From: Phoma sp. XZ068
Taxonomy: Eukaryota > Ascomycota > Dothideomycetes > Pleosporales > Didymellaceae
DNA length: 64,000 nucleotides
Reading direction: 5' to 3'
Assembly: GCA_004835665.1 (NCBI GenBank)
Contig: RBKR01000010.1
Location: 1-64,000 of the forward strand
Shown here piece by piece: positions 8,900-17,599 of the stretch (the stretch's first letter is position 1; the number at the start of each line of letters is the position of its first letter). Position numbers and translations under genes: made by a program. The notes beneath the pieces are model-generated. The model saw only the letters and a list, made by a program, of their open reading frames with translations, ran no database searches and was not told where the DNA came from.

Positions 8900-10693
8900 A
8901 TGTCACCATCTAATCTACCCTGGATCTCCGCGTTGGAAGATGCCGCCGAGCAATTCGATGGCGGGCCCCGGAGCTTCCCGCTAGCCAGCGAGTCGAGCTT
9001 TGCCCACAGGCTCGCATACGACCCGCCGAACCTGGACTACCGAAAGCTGTTTTGGAACAAGGCCACTGTCTCGGACTCGCAGCGTGATGCTCTATTGCGC
9101 CCGCACAGCGCAGGCTGGCTGATTCCGGCCGAGACGAGTGTCTGCAAGCCTGTCTTTGTCGCCCACTCCGCGCTGTCGGCGATATGGCTGTTGAAGGAGA
9201 CGCTCGACGAGGACGCGCTGCCTGCTGATGCTTGGGCCCGGCTGGTCTCTGCAGCGCAGGATCTTGCCAGCAGCCCGAGCGACGGCTTCCAGAAGGAACC
9301 CCCTTCAGCGCAGCGGCCCCGCGATTCCCCACCACCGTCGACAAAGCGTGCTGCTGCATCCAGCTCAGCGCGGCCGTTGAAGCGCCTCCGACAAGCCACC
9401 GAGCCTCCCAGCCCTGCGACGCCGCTGGAAGCAGAGGACGAAGCGGAGGAACCTGAGCAGCTTGCGCCGCCCTGCGAACCCGAGGCGGCCGAGGACCCCA
9501 AAGAGCCCGTCCATGGACAGGTTGGACAGGAGGAACCCGCCCAGATCACAAGCGTCTCTAACAAAAACCGCCGTGCTGAGCGGGAGCGCGCCAGGAAGCT
9601 GGAGCTCATACGAGCGCAGAAGAAACAGGACCTTGGGTTGGTACCGCCGCCCGACTCAGCGTCTCGCAGGGAACACGGTGCCTATGCCTCCATCTCGCGG
9701 CAGGATGAGCCGTTCATCTCTTGGATCCTCAAGCAGCCGGTCGATGATGGCGACAACCTGTACAGCAGTGCCCCAGCGCCTTACCTGACAGCTTCTGGCA
9801 TGCTCGACAAGGCCCGCTCCATCGGCAATAATACCTCCCAGGCCTCTGCGGCTGCCTTTCTGCGGAGCTGGCGCACACAAGGTTCACCCTTTGCGCAGGA
9901 GTCCGTGGAGGATCGCCCGCCCGCTTCCTCGCGCACCCGCTGGTCGCTGTCGCAGAAGAGCAGTGCCTCGACGGTGCCGAAGAGCGCGCTCGCCTCCGCC
10001 TGGAGCCTGTGCGATCGCTACGAGCAGGAGCTGGATATCATCCATATCAAGTACCGCTGGGCCATGGCTTTCCTCGGCAAGGCGTACACCGAGAGGATGG
10101 ACCAGATCAAGGAGCAAGACGTCGCCCGCAGCAGGGATGCCAAGAACCGAGGCGGCAGGGGCAAAGTCAGCTCCGAGGCCATGGACGCCCTGCTGCTGTC
10201 CGTCACCGCTACGTCGGGGCGTCAGCAGCGTCAGCGATTCAAGAAGCGGCTGCACCAAGCGCTCCGCTGGTACGAAGCAGCCAAGCAGCTTGGCTGGGGT
10301 ATGCTCTGCCTGATGCCGCACGACATCATCTCCAACTCGTGGGTCGAGAACGATCTCCGCATCCCCTTCTGGCACATCTGGCTCACGTTGGTTGCGAAGG
10401 CGAATCCGGTGGCCCACAAAGCAAGCATGGCCTTGGACGCCTGGCTAGGCTCAGAAGGCATCTCTGGCGGATCCATCAGCGAGAAGGCAACGCTGTCGAT
10501 CGAGGCAAACACGCCGACATCAGCGACGCAAGTGGAGGAGATTGAAGACAGCGAGCTGGAAGACGGCGAAGATGGTGACAACCACAGCGTCAAGCCTGCG
10601 CCCTCCCAAAGGACTACAAACAGCCCTGCGGCCGCCCGTGCAATGCGCCAGCTTACCTTGATCGAGCTCTGTAAGCCTTTTGCAGGCACATAG
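8900..10693 (+). CDS. Helicase-companion protein A, unknown function
   Basis: A 597-residue intronless frame from the ATG at 8900. I do not recognise a known domain. It is clearly paralogous along its length to the product of 13014-14702, sharing blocks such as AEQFDGG.RSFP, RPHSAGWL, VCKPVFVAHS, LSAIWLL, AYASISRQDE, YRWA.AFLGKAY, LMPHD and LSIEA. Features seen: a Pro/Glu/Ala-rich stretch (about 135-205), a basic helical stretch with NRRAERERARKLE (about 225-240), an acidic patch before the end, and a terminal RQLTLIELCKP resembling a PCNA-interaction (PIP) box without the aromatic pair. It is transcribed divergently from the helicase, and the same pairing recurs at 11057-14702. A DNA-binding or targeting partner of the helicase/recombinase is my inference only. 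Confidence 0.85.
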   Translation: MSPSNLPWISALEDAAEQFDGGPRSFPLASESSFAHRLAYDPPNLDYRKLFWNKATVSDSQRDALLRPHSAGWLIPAETSVCKPVFVAHSALSAIWLLKETLDEDALPADAWARLVSAAQDLASSPSDGFQKEPPSAQRPRDSPPPSTKRAAASSSARPLKRLRQATEPPSPATPLEAEDEAEEPEQLAPPCEPEAAEDPKEPVHGQVGQEEPAQITSVSNKNRRAERERARKLELIRAQKKQDLGLVPPPDSASRREHGAYASISRQDEPFISWILKQPVDDGDNLYSSAPAPYLTASGMLDKARSIGNNTSQASAAAFLRSWRTQGSPFAQESVEDRPPASSRTRWSLSQKSSASTVPKSALASAWSLCDRYEQELDIIHIKYRWAMAFLGKAYTERMDQIKEQDVARSRDAKNRGGRGKVSSEAMDALLLSVTATSGRQQRQRFKKRLHQALRWYEAAKQLGWGMLCLMPHDIISNSWVENDLRIPFWHIWLTLVAKANPVAHKASMALDAWLGSEGISGGSISEKATLSIEANTPTSATQVEEIEDSELEDGEDGDNHSVKPAPSQRTTNSPAAARAMRQLTLIELCKPFAGT

Positions 10694-11056
10694 TGTGCTG
10701 TAATCAATTGCTCTGTGCTGTGCATTTAGTGTGTTACTTTCTTGCGTTGGTGTTTACAGTGTTGATGTTCTGCTGTGTTGATGCAGTTGTTGTCCGCGCG
10801 CTAGCGCAACCCTAACCACAACATTAAACCCTACCCCCATGATTTACAAAGCCGATTTCGCTACAACTTGCACAGGTAATGCGGGTTATTGTCGCAAAAC
10901 ATATGTCCAAGTTTGAAGCAGATCCAATCTGTTGTTGCAGAACGACCGTAGTTGGGAGAAAAACCAACCGTACCCATGATAAGATATCCGCGGCAAATCT
11001 GTAGCCCTGGTCCCTAACAAATCCGTACCCCTAAATCAACCATTGGAATGGTTGGC
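10694..11056. other. Junction between units A and B, with interstitial telomere-like tracts
   Basis: No gene is seen. AACCCTAACC lies at 10808-10817 and TTAAACCCTACCCCC at 10824-10838, both in telomere orientation. The right edge is where the second helicase copy breaks off. Confidence 0.7.
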
Positions 11057-12493
11057 CTACCCATCTGGGTTAGGCGTGTATGCCAACGCGTCCTTCCACC
11101 CACGATCGCTGTCTACCCCCATGACTGCTGTGGCGCTGACGAACGCACTCTTGTACTCGTTGTCCTTCAAATGATGGTCCAACAGCGACAGCAAAAACCC
11201 CAACACATGACCCTCCAACAATGCCTCCTCCTCTTCGTCCATTTGCTCTTCACTGTCCGAGTTGTTGTCTCCGCCTTCGATCGGTTGACGCTCGCTTTCG
11301 GCTTCGGCTTCGGCTTCTTCCTCGTCCTCACCTACGACTTGCTTGATCTTCCGCAGCCACACGATCTGGCTCGCTGTCAATCGATACGGCGGCCTCTGTC
11401 CCCTAACTCCCTTCGATGCACCCTCCACGTTCTCTCCTTCACCCCTATTCTCTCCCTCACCCCTATCCTCTTCCTCCTCCGCCTCTGTTTCCTGCGCTTC
11501 AACAGTCTCCAACTCATGGCTCCGCCAAATGTAGCGGATGAAGGACAACCACCAACCGGCATACTTGGTCATCGTTTTGCCTGTCTGGCGTGCATTGAAC
11601 GGCTTCTCGTTGGTCTCGCTTCCCATCTCGCGGCGGTTGACATAGTTCATTGCTGGAAAACCGACAATGCTCGGACGTGACGCCTGCTGGGCCTTCCAAA
11701 TCACCATCTTTACCGCCCAGCAGACCTTGCTCAACGCCTTCTCGTTCTTCTTGGGTTTTTGGGTCAACTCTAGCAACCATTCGCGGTCTAAGCTGCCCAA
11801 ATGACGGGCCCAACCGGTCCGGTTCAGCCATGCGTGTGTGACATGCCGGTTGTGGTCTGGGTCGATCCGGGCGTTGACGTTCTTGTCGACCTCGTCTAGC
11901 ACGGCGGTGGTCTCTTGGAACACTGCCTCCAACTGCCGCTGGATGGTCACGCTTTCTCCTCCTGTGTCCTCTCTGTTCTGGCGTCTGACTTCAAACAAAC
12001 GCCCCAACCGTCCTGCGTGCGTAAACTTTTGGCAATGTACACCCTCCACCCACATGCGGTTGGTCTCTCTGCGCGACCCTTTGGACGTCCGCCCTCTCTT
12101 CTGTGGGTTCGTCCAGTTGTGCTTGTTACGGCAATGTAGCTGCATGTCTTGCACGGTCCGGCGGATGTAGCCACATGCTGTTGTATCGTTCTCCTTTGCT
12201 TCGCACTTGAAACCGTCTTGCCATATCCTCAAATGGGGAATCGGATCGGATCCTGGCTCTGGATACACGACTTCATCCTCGTTTTCTGCCAAGTCGTTCA
12301 TTGCCCACACAGCCTGGGCAATGTCTGTTCGTGTGCTTACGGTTACATATGCATGCTTGCTGTTCAAGTGGGTAGCTACATGGGCCTTGACGACGCCTAT
12401 GCCGCATTCTTTGCAAACAACGATGCGGCAGCTGGGGATATGCACGAATATGGTGTTGAATTGATCCATTGTGCTTTGCGGTTGCAAGTGCAT
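11057..12493 (-). pseudogene. Truncated second copy of the helicase/recombinase gene (N-terminal part only)
   Basis: A 478-codon frame from the ATG at 12493 (a second in-frame ATG lies at 12469). It is homologous to the first roughly 440 residues of the RecQ protein: finger CKECGIGVVKAHVATHLNSKH, finger CGYIRRTVQDMQLHCRNKH, the WLNRTGWARHL block, an acidic stretch and the VSATAVMGVD block. Homology stops within a few codons of the stop at 11057, so the recombinase-like and helicase parts are missing. The remaining frame has no stop despite clear divergence from unit A. The loss may therefore be recent, or the short finger protein may still be used. It pairs divergently with 13014-14702. Confidence 0.8.
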
Positions 12494-12651
12494 CTTCTAA
12501 TCTTCAGTTGGGCTCTATTTACTATCTAAACTTGTGTCTTCCCCTCTCCTTACCAACCTCTTTAATTTCGTTTTCCTCCGTTGTATCACCGTTCTAAATT
12601 TGGCCAATATCCCTATGTTCTCTGATTGGATGGGTGGATGCAATGTAGTCT

Positions 12652-12742
12652 GCGCAATGACGATCAAACCTCTGCACGGTTCTGCCTCGCCAAAACTACG
12701 CGGACAACGTTGGACAGTGTTTCTGTGCGAGTGCAACTCAAA
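12652..12742. repeat. Direct repeat flanking companion gene B, left copy
   Basis: The sequence starts GCGCAATGACGATCAAACC and is repeated with about 85% identity by eye at 14823-14903, which lacks 9 bp. Both copies are in the same orientation and lie on either side of the gene at 13014-14702. Confidence 0.8.
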
Positions 12743-12940
12743 ACACTGTATCTGAATTTCTAAAACCTTACCCAAAAAGAGAGTTACTTTTCACTCTGTT
12801 GTTGCTACAAGCAGGTGGCTGGTTGGTGTGGTTTGGTGTGGTGATGCGGACCGACTTTCGGCGGCAATTTGTACGAAAGTTCAGCGGCCACCACCACCCT
12901 CGATCGTTCCACCACCACACCGGCTACTACCCTATACATT

Positions 12941-13040
12941 GATCAACTACCTCTTACACTAATTACCTACCTCCTGAATTAGTTACCTACCTCCTGAATT
13001 AATTATCTACCTCATGGGTTGGTCAACTACGTTATGCGAG
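12941..13040. repeat. 20-bp degenerate tandem repeat spanning the start codon of companion B
   Basis: Five 20-bp units of the form (A/G)(A/G)TTA(C/T)CTACCTC(C/A)TG(A/G)(A/G)TT follow each other. The ATG at 13014 lies inside the fourth unit and the array continues into the first codons. The rest of the 520-bp divergent intergenic region (12494-13013) shows no gene. Confidence 0.75.
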
Positions 13041-14702
13041 GCTGCTGAGCAGTTTGACGGGGGCGCGCGCAGCTTTCCTTTCGCGAGCGAGCTCAGCATT
13101 GTAGACAAGTATGGGTACGATCCGCCAAATGAAGACTACGCGAAGCTCTTCTCCTGCCAGGCAACGGTTCCAAGCTCGAAGCGCAGCAGCCACCACAGAC
13201 CTCACAGCGCAGGCTGGCTGGTCCCAACCGAAGACACCGACAGCGTGTGCAAGCCAGTCTTCGTTGCCCACTCTCTCCTCTCCGCCATCTGGTTGTTGCA
13301 CGAATCGCTGCCAGAGGGCGCCTTGTCTGACGAGGCCTGGAATCGCCTCGTCTGCGCAGCCCAGTCGCTTGCAGAAGGCACGGGGGAAGCACCGCCATCC
13401 GCGCAAAAGCCGTCTGCCTCTCCTGCTGATCGCAGAAAGCGGCCAACTCCTTCTTTGTGCGTGTTGCCGCCAAAGCGCGCGCGCACGGAACCCGCAGAGA
13501 CGCCTCTAAGCAGCCCTCAGCAGCCAGAGCACGGTGAACAATTTGCGCAGCGCACCACCAGCATCACCAACAACAACCGCCGCGCTGAGCAAGCACGCAC
13601 GAGGAAACTAGACGATGCTCGCCGCAAGAACCGGCTCAGTCTTGGCTTGAGAGAGCCGGGCAGCGAGGCGTCCTCTGCAGAGCGCGCGGCGTATGCTTCC
13701 ATCTCGCGACAAGATGAGGCTCTTGTCGCGTGGATCATCAAACAGCCCGTCGCAGAGCACGCCGACTTCTACAGCACTGCCCAGGCGCCCTATGCCAAGG
13801 CTTGCGAGCTTCTGGAGAAGGCGCGCGCGCTGGGCAACCCATCTTCTCGCCACCACGCTGCCCAGTTCCTGCAGACCTGGCGGGAGCGCGGTTCGCCCTT
13901 TGGGGGTGGGGTCGCTGTGCGGCACGACGTGCTTCGCTACTCGCAGCGAGGGCGCGATGTGCCTCTATTGCAGTCTGCCTACCCCAGCACAACAGATGGA
14001 GAGTTCTGCCTGGCTTGGGACAGGTGCAGGCGCTACGCGGGCATGCTGGCTGCTGTGAACATCGAGTACAGGTGGGCTGAAGCGCTGCTAGGCAAGGCGT
14101 ACGCCGACAAGATCCTTCAGATCCAGGAGGACGACCACGCGATCAGCAGCAGCCGCAGCAGATCGCGCAGCCGCAACGGCAAGGGGCAGGTCCGCACCGA
14201 GGCCATCGCAGCCCTACTGGCGCTCGTCAACCCACACGCTACTCCCAAGGATAGAGAGGCCTTCCGCAAACGCCTGACAGTAGCCACGCGCTGGTACAGG
14301 GTCGCCGAGGGATTAGGCTGGGGCACGCTCATGCTCATGCCACACGACAAGATTGCAAGCTCCTGGATCGAGTCCACAGTCCGCGCCTGGGGCCTGGATG
14401 CCTGGATTGAACTGGTGAAGAAGATCCGCCCAGACGTCTGCGCTGCGAGCAAGGCGCTTGAGAACTGGCTAGGGCCAGAAGGCATTGCTGGGTGTCCTAT
14501 CGGCGAAAAAGAGATGCTGAGCATTGAGGCAGACGCGCCGACAGCGAGCTATGCAATTGAGGAGATTCTTGACAGCGAAGAGGACGACAACAGCGTTGTT
14601 GAGCTGTCGCAGGCACACGCAAGCCCAGTGAGCTCTGTCGCAGATGCGCCGCTGCGCCAGATGACGCTGCTAGAGCTGTTCCACCCTGTAGACGAAGTAT
14701 GA
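13014..14702 (+). CDS. Helicase-companion protein B, unknown function
   Basis: A 562-residue intronless frame from the ATG at 13014, paralogous to the 8900-10693 product from residue 8 to the C-terminus. Conserved blocks include AEQFDGGARSFP, YDPPNEDYAKLF, RPHSAGWL, VCKPVFVAHS, AYASISRQDE, RWAEALLGKAY and LMPHD. The tail RQMTLLELFHP has the Q-x-x-L-x-x-(L)-F pattern of a PIP-like box. An acidic IEEILDSEEDD lies just before it and could be a SUMO-interaction-like motif. The two paralogues have diverged widely yet both keep about 600 open codons, which argues for selection. Its divergent partner is the truncated helicase copy. Function is unknown. Confidence 0.85.
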   Translation: MGWSTTLCEAAEQFDGGARSFPFASELSIVDKYGYDPPNEDYAKLFSCQATVPSSKRSSHHRPHSAGWLVPTEDTDSVCKPVFVAHSLLSAIWLLHESLPEGALSDEAWNRLVCAAQSLAEGTGEAPPSAQKPSASPADRRKRPTPSLCVLPPKRARTEPAETPLSSPQQPEHGEQFAQRTTSITNNNRRAEQARTRKLDDARRKNRLSLGLREPGSEASSAERAAYASISRQDEALVAWIIKQPVAEHADFYSTAQAPYAKACELLEKARALGNPSSRHHAAQFLQTWRERGSPFGGGVAVRHDVLRYSQRGRDVPLLQSAYPSTTDGEFCLAWDRCRRYAGMLAAVNIEYRWAEALLGKAYADKILQIQEDDHAISSSRSRSRSRNGKGQVRTEAIAALLALVNPHATPKDREAFRKRLTVATRWYRVAEGLGWGTLMLMPHDKIASSWIESTVRAWGLDAWIELVKKIRPDVCAASKALENWLGPEGIAGCPIGEKEMLSIEADAPTASYAIEEILDSEEDDNSVVELSQAHASPVSSVADAPLRQMTLLELFHPVDEV

Positions 14703-14822
14703 TGTTCCTCCAGCGTGGGTTACTTACCGTGCAGATATGTAATGTTAGCAGGCTTCTTGCATTTGAAAATTCTTGCTGCAGGTGTTGCATTTTCGTAGTA
14801 GTTGCAGCTTCACGTTGGTTCG

Positions 14823-14903
14823 GCGCAATAACGGTCAAACCTCTGCCTCACCAAAACTACGCCAACAACGTTGCACAGTGCTTCTGTGTAAACCCAACAT
14901 AAA
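14823..14903. repeat. Direct repeat flanking companion gene B, right copy
   Basis: This is the partner of 12652-12742 and starts GCGCAATAACGGTCAAACC. It ends where a CCCTAA-like word (AAAACCCTAATCCC, 14901-14914) begins. A further GTAACCCTAACTG lies at 14985-14997. Confidence 0.8.
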
Positions 14904-15015
14904 ACCCTAATCCCAAGTATGCCAATCGAATCTGCGGGTACAGCTTAGGGTCTGACAACTTTTTACGTCAAGTTGCTGCTTTTTGTAACCCTAACTGATT
15001 TCTTTAAGATTTTGA

Positions 15016-15138
15016 AATCAGTAATGCCCCTGTTGTTCAGAACGCTTAGGCCCCTAGGAAATCCGCAGGACCATTACTGTTCATCCTAGAACAGGCGAGC
15101 AGACCCCTGCATTACTGATACAGGGTGCATTACTGATT
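15016..15138. repeat. Short inverted-repeat cluster (AATCAGTAATGC)
   Basis: AATCAGTAATGC at 15016-15027 is inverted as GCATTACTGAT at 15109-15119 and again as GCATTACTGATT at 15127-15138. The last copy contains the stop codon (15130-15132) of the truncated recombinase gene to its right. It could be a small nonautonomous insertion or the scar of a rearrangement. Confidence 0.6.
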
Positions 15139-17400
15139 TGATAATAAGGCGTCAGTAAGATACTCGCAGAACGGCTGCAAGTACGCTAAGTACAGCACCA
15201 TGACCTGCCCCAGCTGCGGCGGCAAGAAGCGCGGCACCACCTTCGGCTTGTCCCACTGCGACTGCGACTTGTGATAGCGGACGACCGTCATCACCTGCCC
15301 GTCCATGACGAAGATGTTGCGGTCCTGCAGCAGCCCGTTGCGGTGCCGCATCGTCGTGATCTCCGATCCTCTGCCCGGCTGCCCAGACGTCATGTGCACG
15401 CAGACCATCAGCAGCGTCAAGAAGCGGTCCACGCAACGCAAGTATCGCTTGACCTGCTTCACGTTCCACTGCCCGTCGCTCGACTGCAGTCTGCGGCCCT
15501 GCTCAGTCTGCTCGGCCTGCGTCAGCATCCACTCCAGCTTGTCCTTGAGACCGTTGTCGCGGTGCTGCACAAAAGACACGCCCCGCCGTTCGAACGTGAC
15601 GTCGTCGACAAGCAGGTCCAGCTTGACGGCGAACCGCTCTTCCGCCCTCGTCACCCAGAGCAGCTCCTCCCACAGCATCTGCTCTGCCTCAGACACCATG
15701 TCCTGCGCCATCTTGCAGAAGCGGCTGATGTAGATCCGCCGGCCGTGCAAGTAGAAGATCTTCTTGTCCTTCGACCAGTACGCGTTGCCTGAATTGCCGG
15801 CCGCCAGCGCGACGTACTTGCCGTAAGCCAGCAAGCTGAGCGCCTCGCTCATCGGGCTGTACGAGCCGTCCGCCAGGTACTTCTCCCTGTGCTCCAAGAA
15901 GCGCTCGCGGTCCTCGTCAGTCTGCTCATCGCGACACGCAGACGGGAGCAGCTTCTCCACGCTGAGCACGCGTATGCAGTAGACTACGCCTGCCAGCATG
16001 TACGAGTAGTTCTTCGCCGTGCGCAAGCGGTTCGTGTCGCTGTCGATGCCGAGCACGGCGAGAAAGTGAACGAGCCCGCTGCTAAACGGCTTGTCGCCCG
16101 TCGTCGTGAAGAAGAAAGACGCGAGCAAGTCGAGCAGCACTTCTAGCTGAGCGCTGCGCTGCGCTTCGTCGTTGGCGTCAGCATCAACATCCAACATCCC
16201 CCACAGTGCTACCACGAGCTCTTTCTGTTCAACCGTCCAGCGGAACAGCTCGCGTGCGTCTTTCATCAAGTCCTTCTCTCTTCGGCCGCTGCTTAGATTG
16301 TTCGCGGGCCGGCTGCCGTCAGCATCAGAGAAGTTGTCGTCGTTGTTAGCGTCAGAGTTAGAGTCGTCCTCTTCCTCTTCTTCGCTGCCCTCGTCGCTGC
16401 CTTCTTGCGCCGACAGCCTTGCCTCTGCGTCAGCCACAAAGCGCAGAGCGTAGCAGACGAACTTGACCATGTAGCCAGCGTAGCGGGCCTGACTCTCTGG
16501 GTTCTGCAGTCGAGCCATGGGCCGCTGATCGATCTCCTGTCGCTTCGCGCTCCTCAACCACCGCCTTGTCTCTCGCGCGAGCGTCGACAGCCCCTTGACG
16601 CTTCTCTCCACCAGCAGCTCCGTCAGCTTCGCCGCCCGCCGCAGCTTCTCCTCGCCTCGATCGGGTAGCCGGGTCTGATGCGCGAGATGCATCAGATTGC
16701 GGTCCGCAAAGTGTTCCAGCCAGCCTGTCCGCTTAAACCAGCCGGTTTTGTCCGTCTTTGCGACTTGAGCATCCATGACCTGCATCTTCTCTTCGTGTGC
16801 GTGCCTTGTCAGCTTCCATTCTGCCAGCCGCTCCCTCACGACGTCTGTCGTCTCGTGGGGGCCGGACGGTGCGCAATCGTAGCCCGCTGCCTTGACGACA
16901 AAGTATCGCTGGAGCCCGCCAGCTCGGAAGAACGTCTGCGCCTTGACCTTTTCGCAGAGTGTGGCGTCCTTGCTGCTCCAAGCTGTCTGATGTACGCTGT
17001 TGCAGTGCTTCTGCATTCTGATCTTGTTTGCGGTACAGAAGCCGCAGTCGCTAGTGATCCTGCATTGATAGACGTCTAACGGCTCGCCCAGCTCCTTGAT
17101 CGGCGGCCCCAATGGCGCGGGTAGTTGGACATCTTGCGGTGCGGCAATCTGCCATTTCCGGCAGTGTTCTACGATGGACTTTCTCTCGTCGCTTGCTACG
17201 CTGTGCTGGTCGCGCAGATGCACGTCGATGTTCTGTATCCCAGTGGCGTGCTCCTTGCAGACCAGCACCTGATAGCTCTGCAGATAGGAAAAGCGCTCTT
17301 GCACGTTGTCAATTGTGATCTTGCTTGCACGCGGTTGCTTGCGGTGCTGCTGCGTTGCGGTTGATGTTGCGGGTGGCTGTGCGTTCCAGCAGAACTCCAT
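15130..17400 (-). pseudogene. C-terminally truncated zinc-finger/tyrosine-recombinase-like gene (no helicase)
   Basis: Open from the ATG at 17400 (the frame extends to a TTG at 17409) for 756 codons. It has the family layout: a finger-like segment CKEHATGIQNIDVHLRDQH, a second finger CGFCTANKIRMQKHCNSVH, the WFKRTGWLEHF block, an acidic stretch, and the first half of the recombinase-like domain with R (GQPGRGSE) and K (RYHKS). It stops after FLPPQLGQVMVLYLAYLQPF, before the second R, the GH and the Tyr expected from the full-length relatives. The end lies in a short inverted repeat at 15016-15138. It would be catalytically dead. Its closest relative here is the broken copy at 42815-45000. Confidence 0.8.
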
Positions 17401-17410
17401 GCTTAGCAAG

Positions 17411-17440
17411 TTAACCCTAAGATAACCCTAAGAACCCCTA
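17411..17440. repeat. Interstitial telomere-like tract
   Basis: TTAACCCTAAGATAACCCTAAGAACCCCTA lies just upstream of the start of the recombinase-like gene that begins at 17400. It is in the same orientation as the chromosome-end telomere. Confidence 0.8.
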
Positions 17441-17599
17441 CATGTTCAGGCCTAAGTATCCGCGTTATAAGGCGCTCCGCTCAATTTACGTCGCCAGCGT
17501 GAGAGTGCATGCAATTGAGCGCCTCAGCCAGCTCCTCACATTACTCCCTGCTGTGGTAGTACACTACTCCCTTCTCCTCAACCTTCATTTTGATACAGA

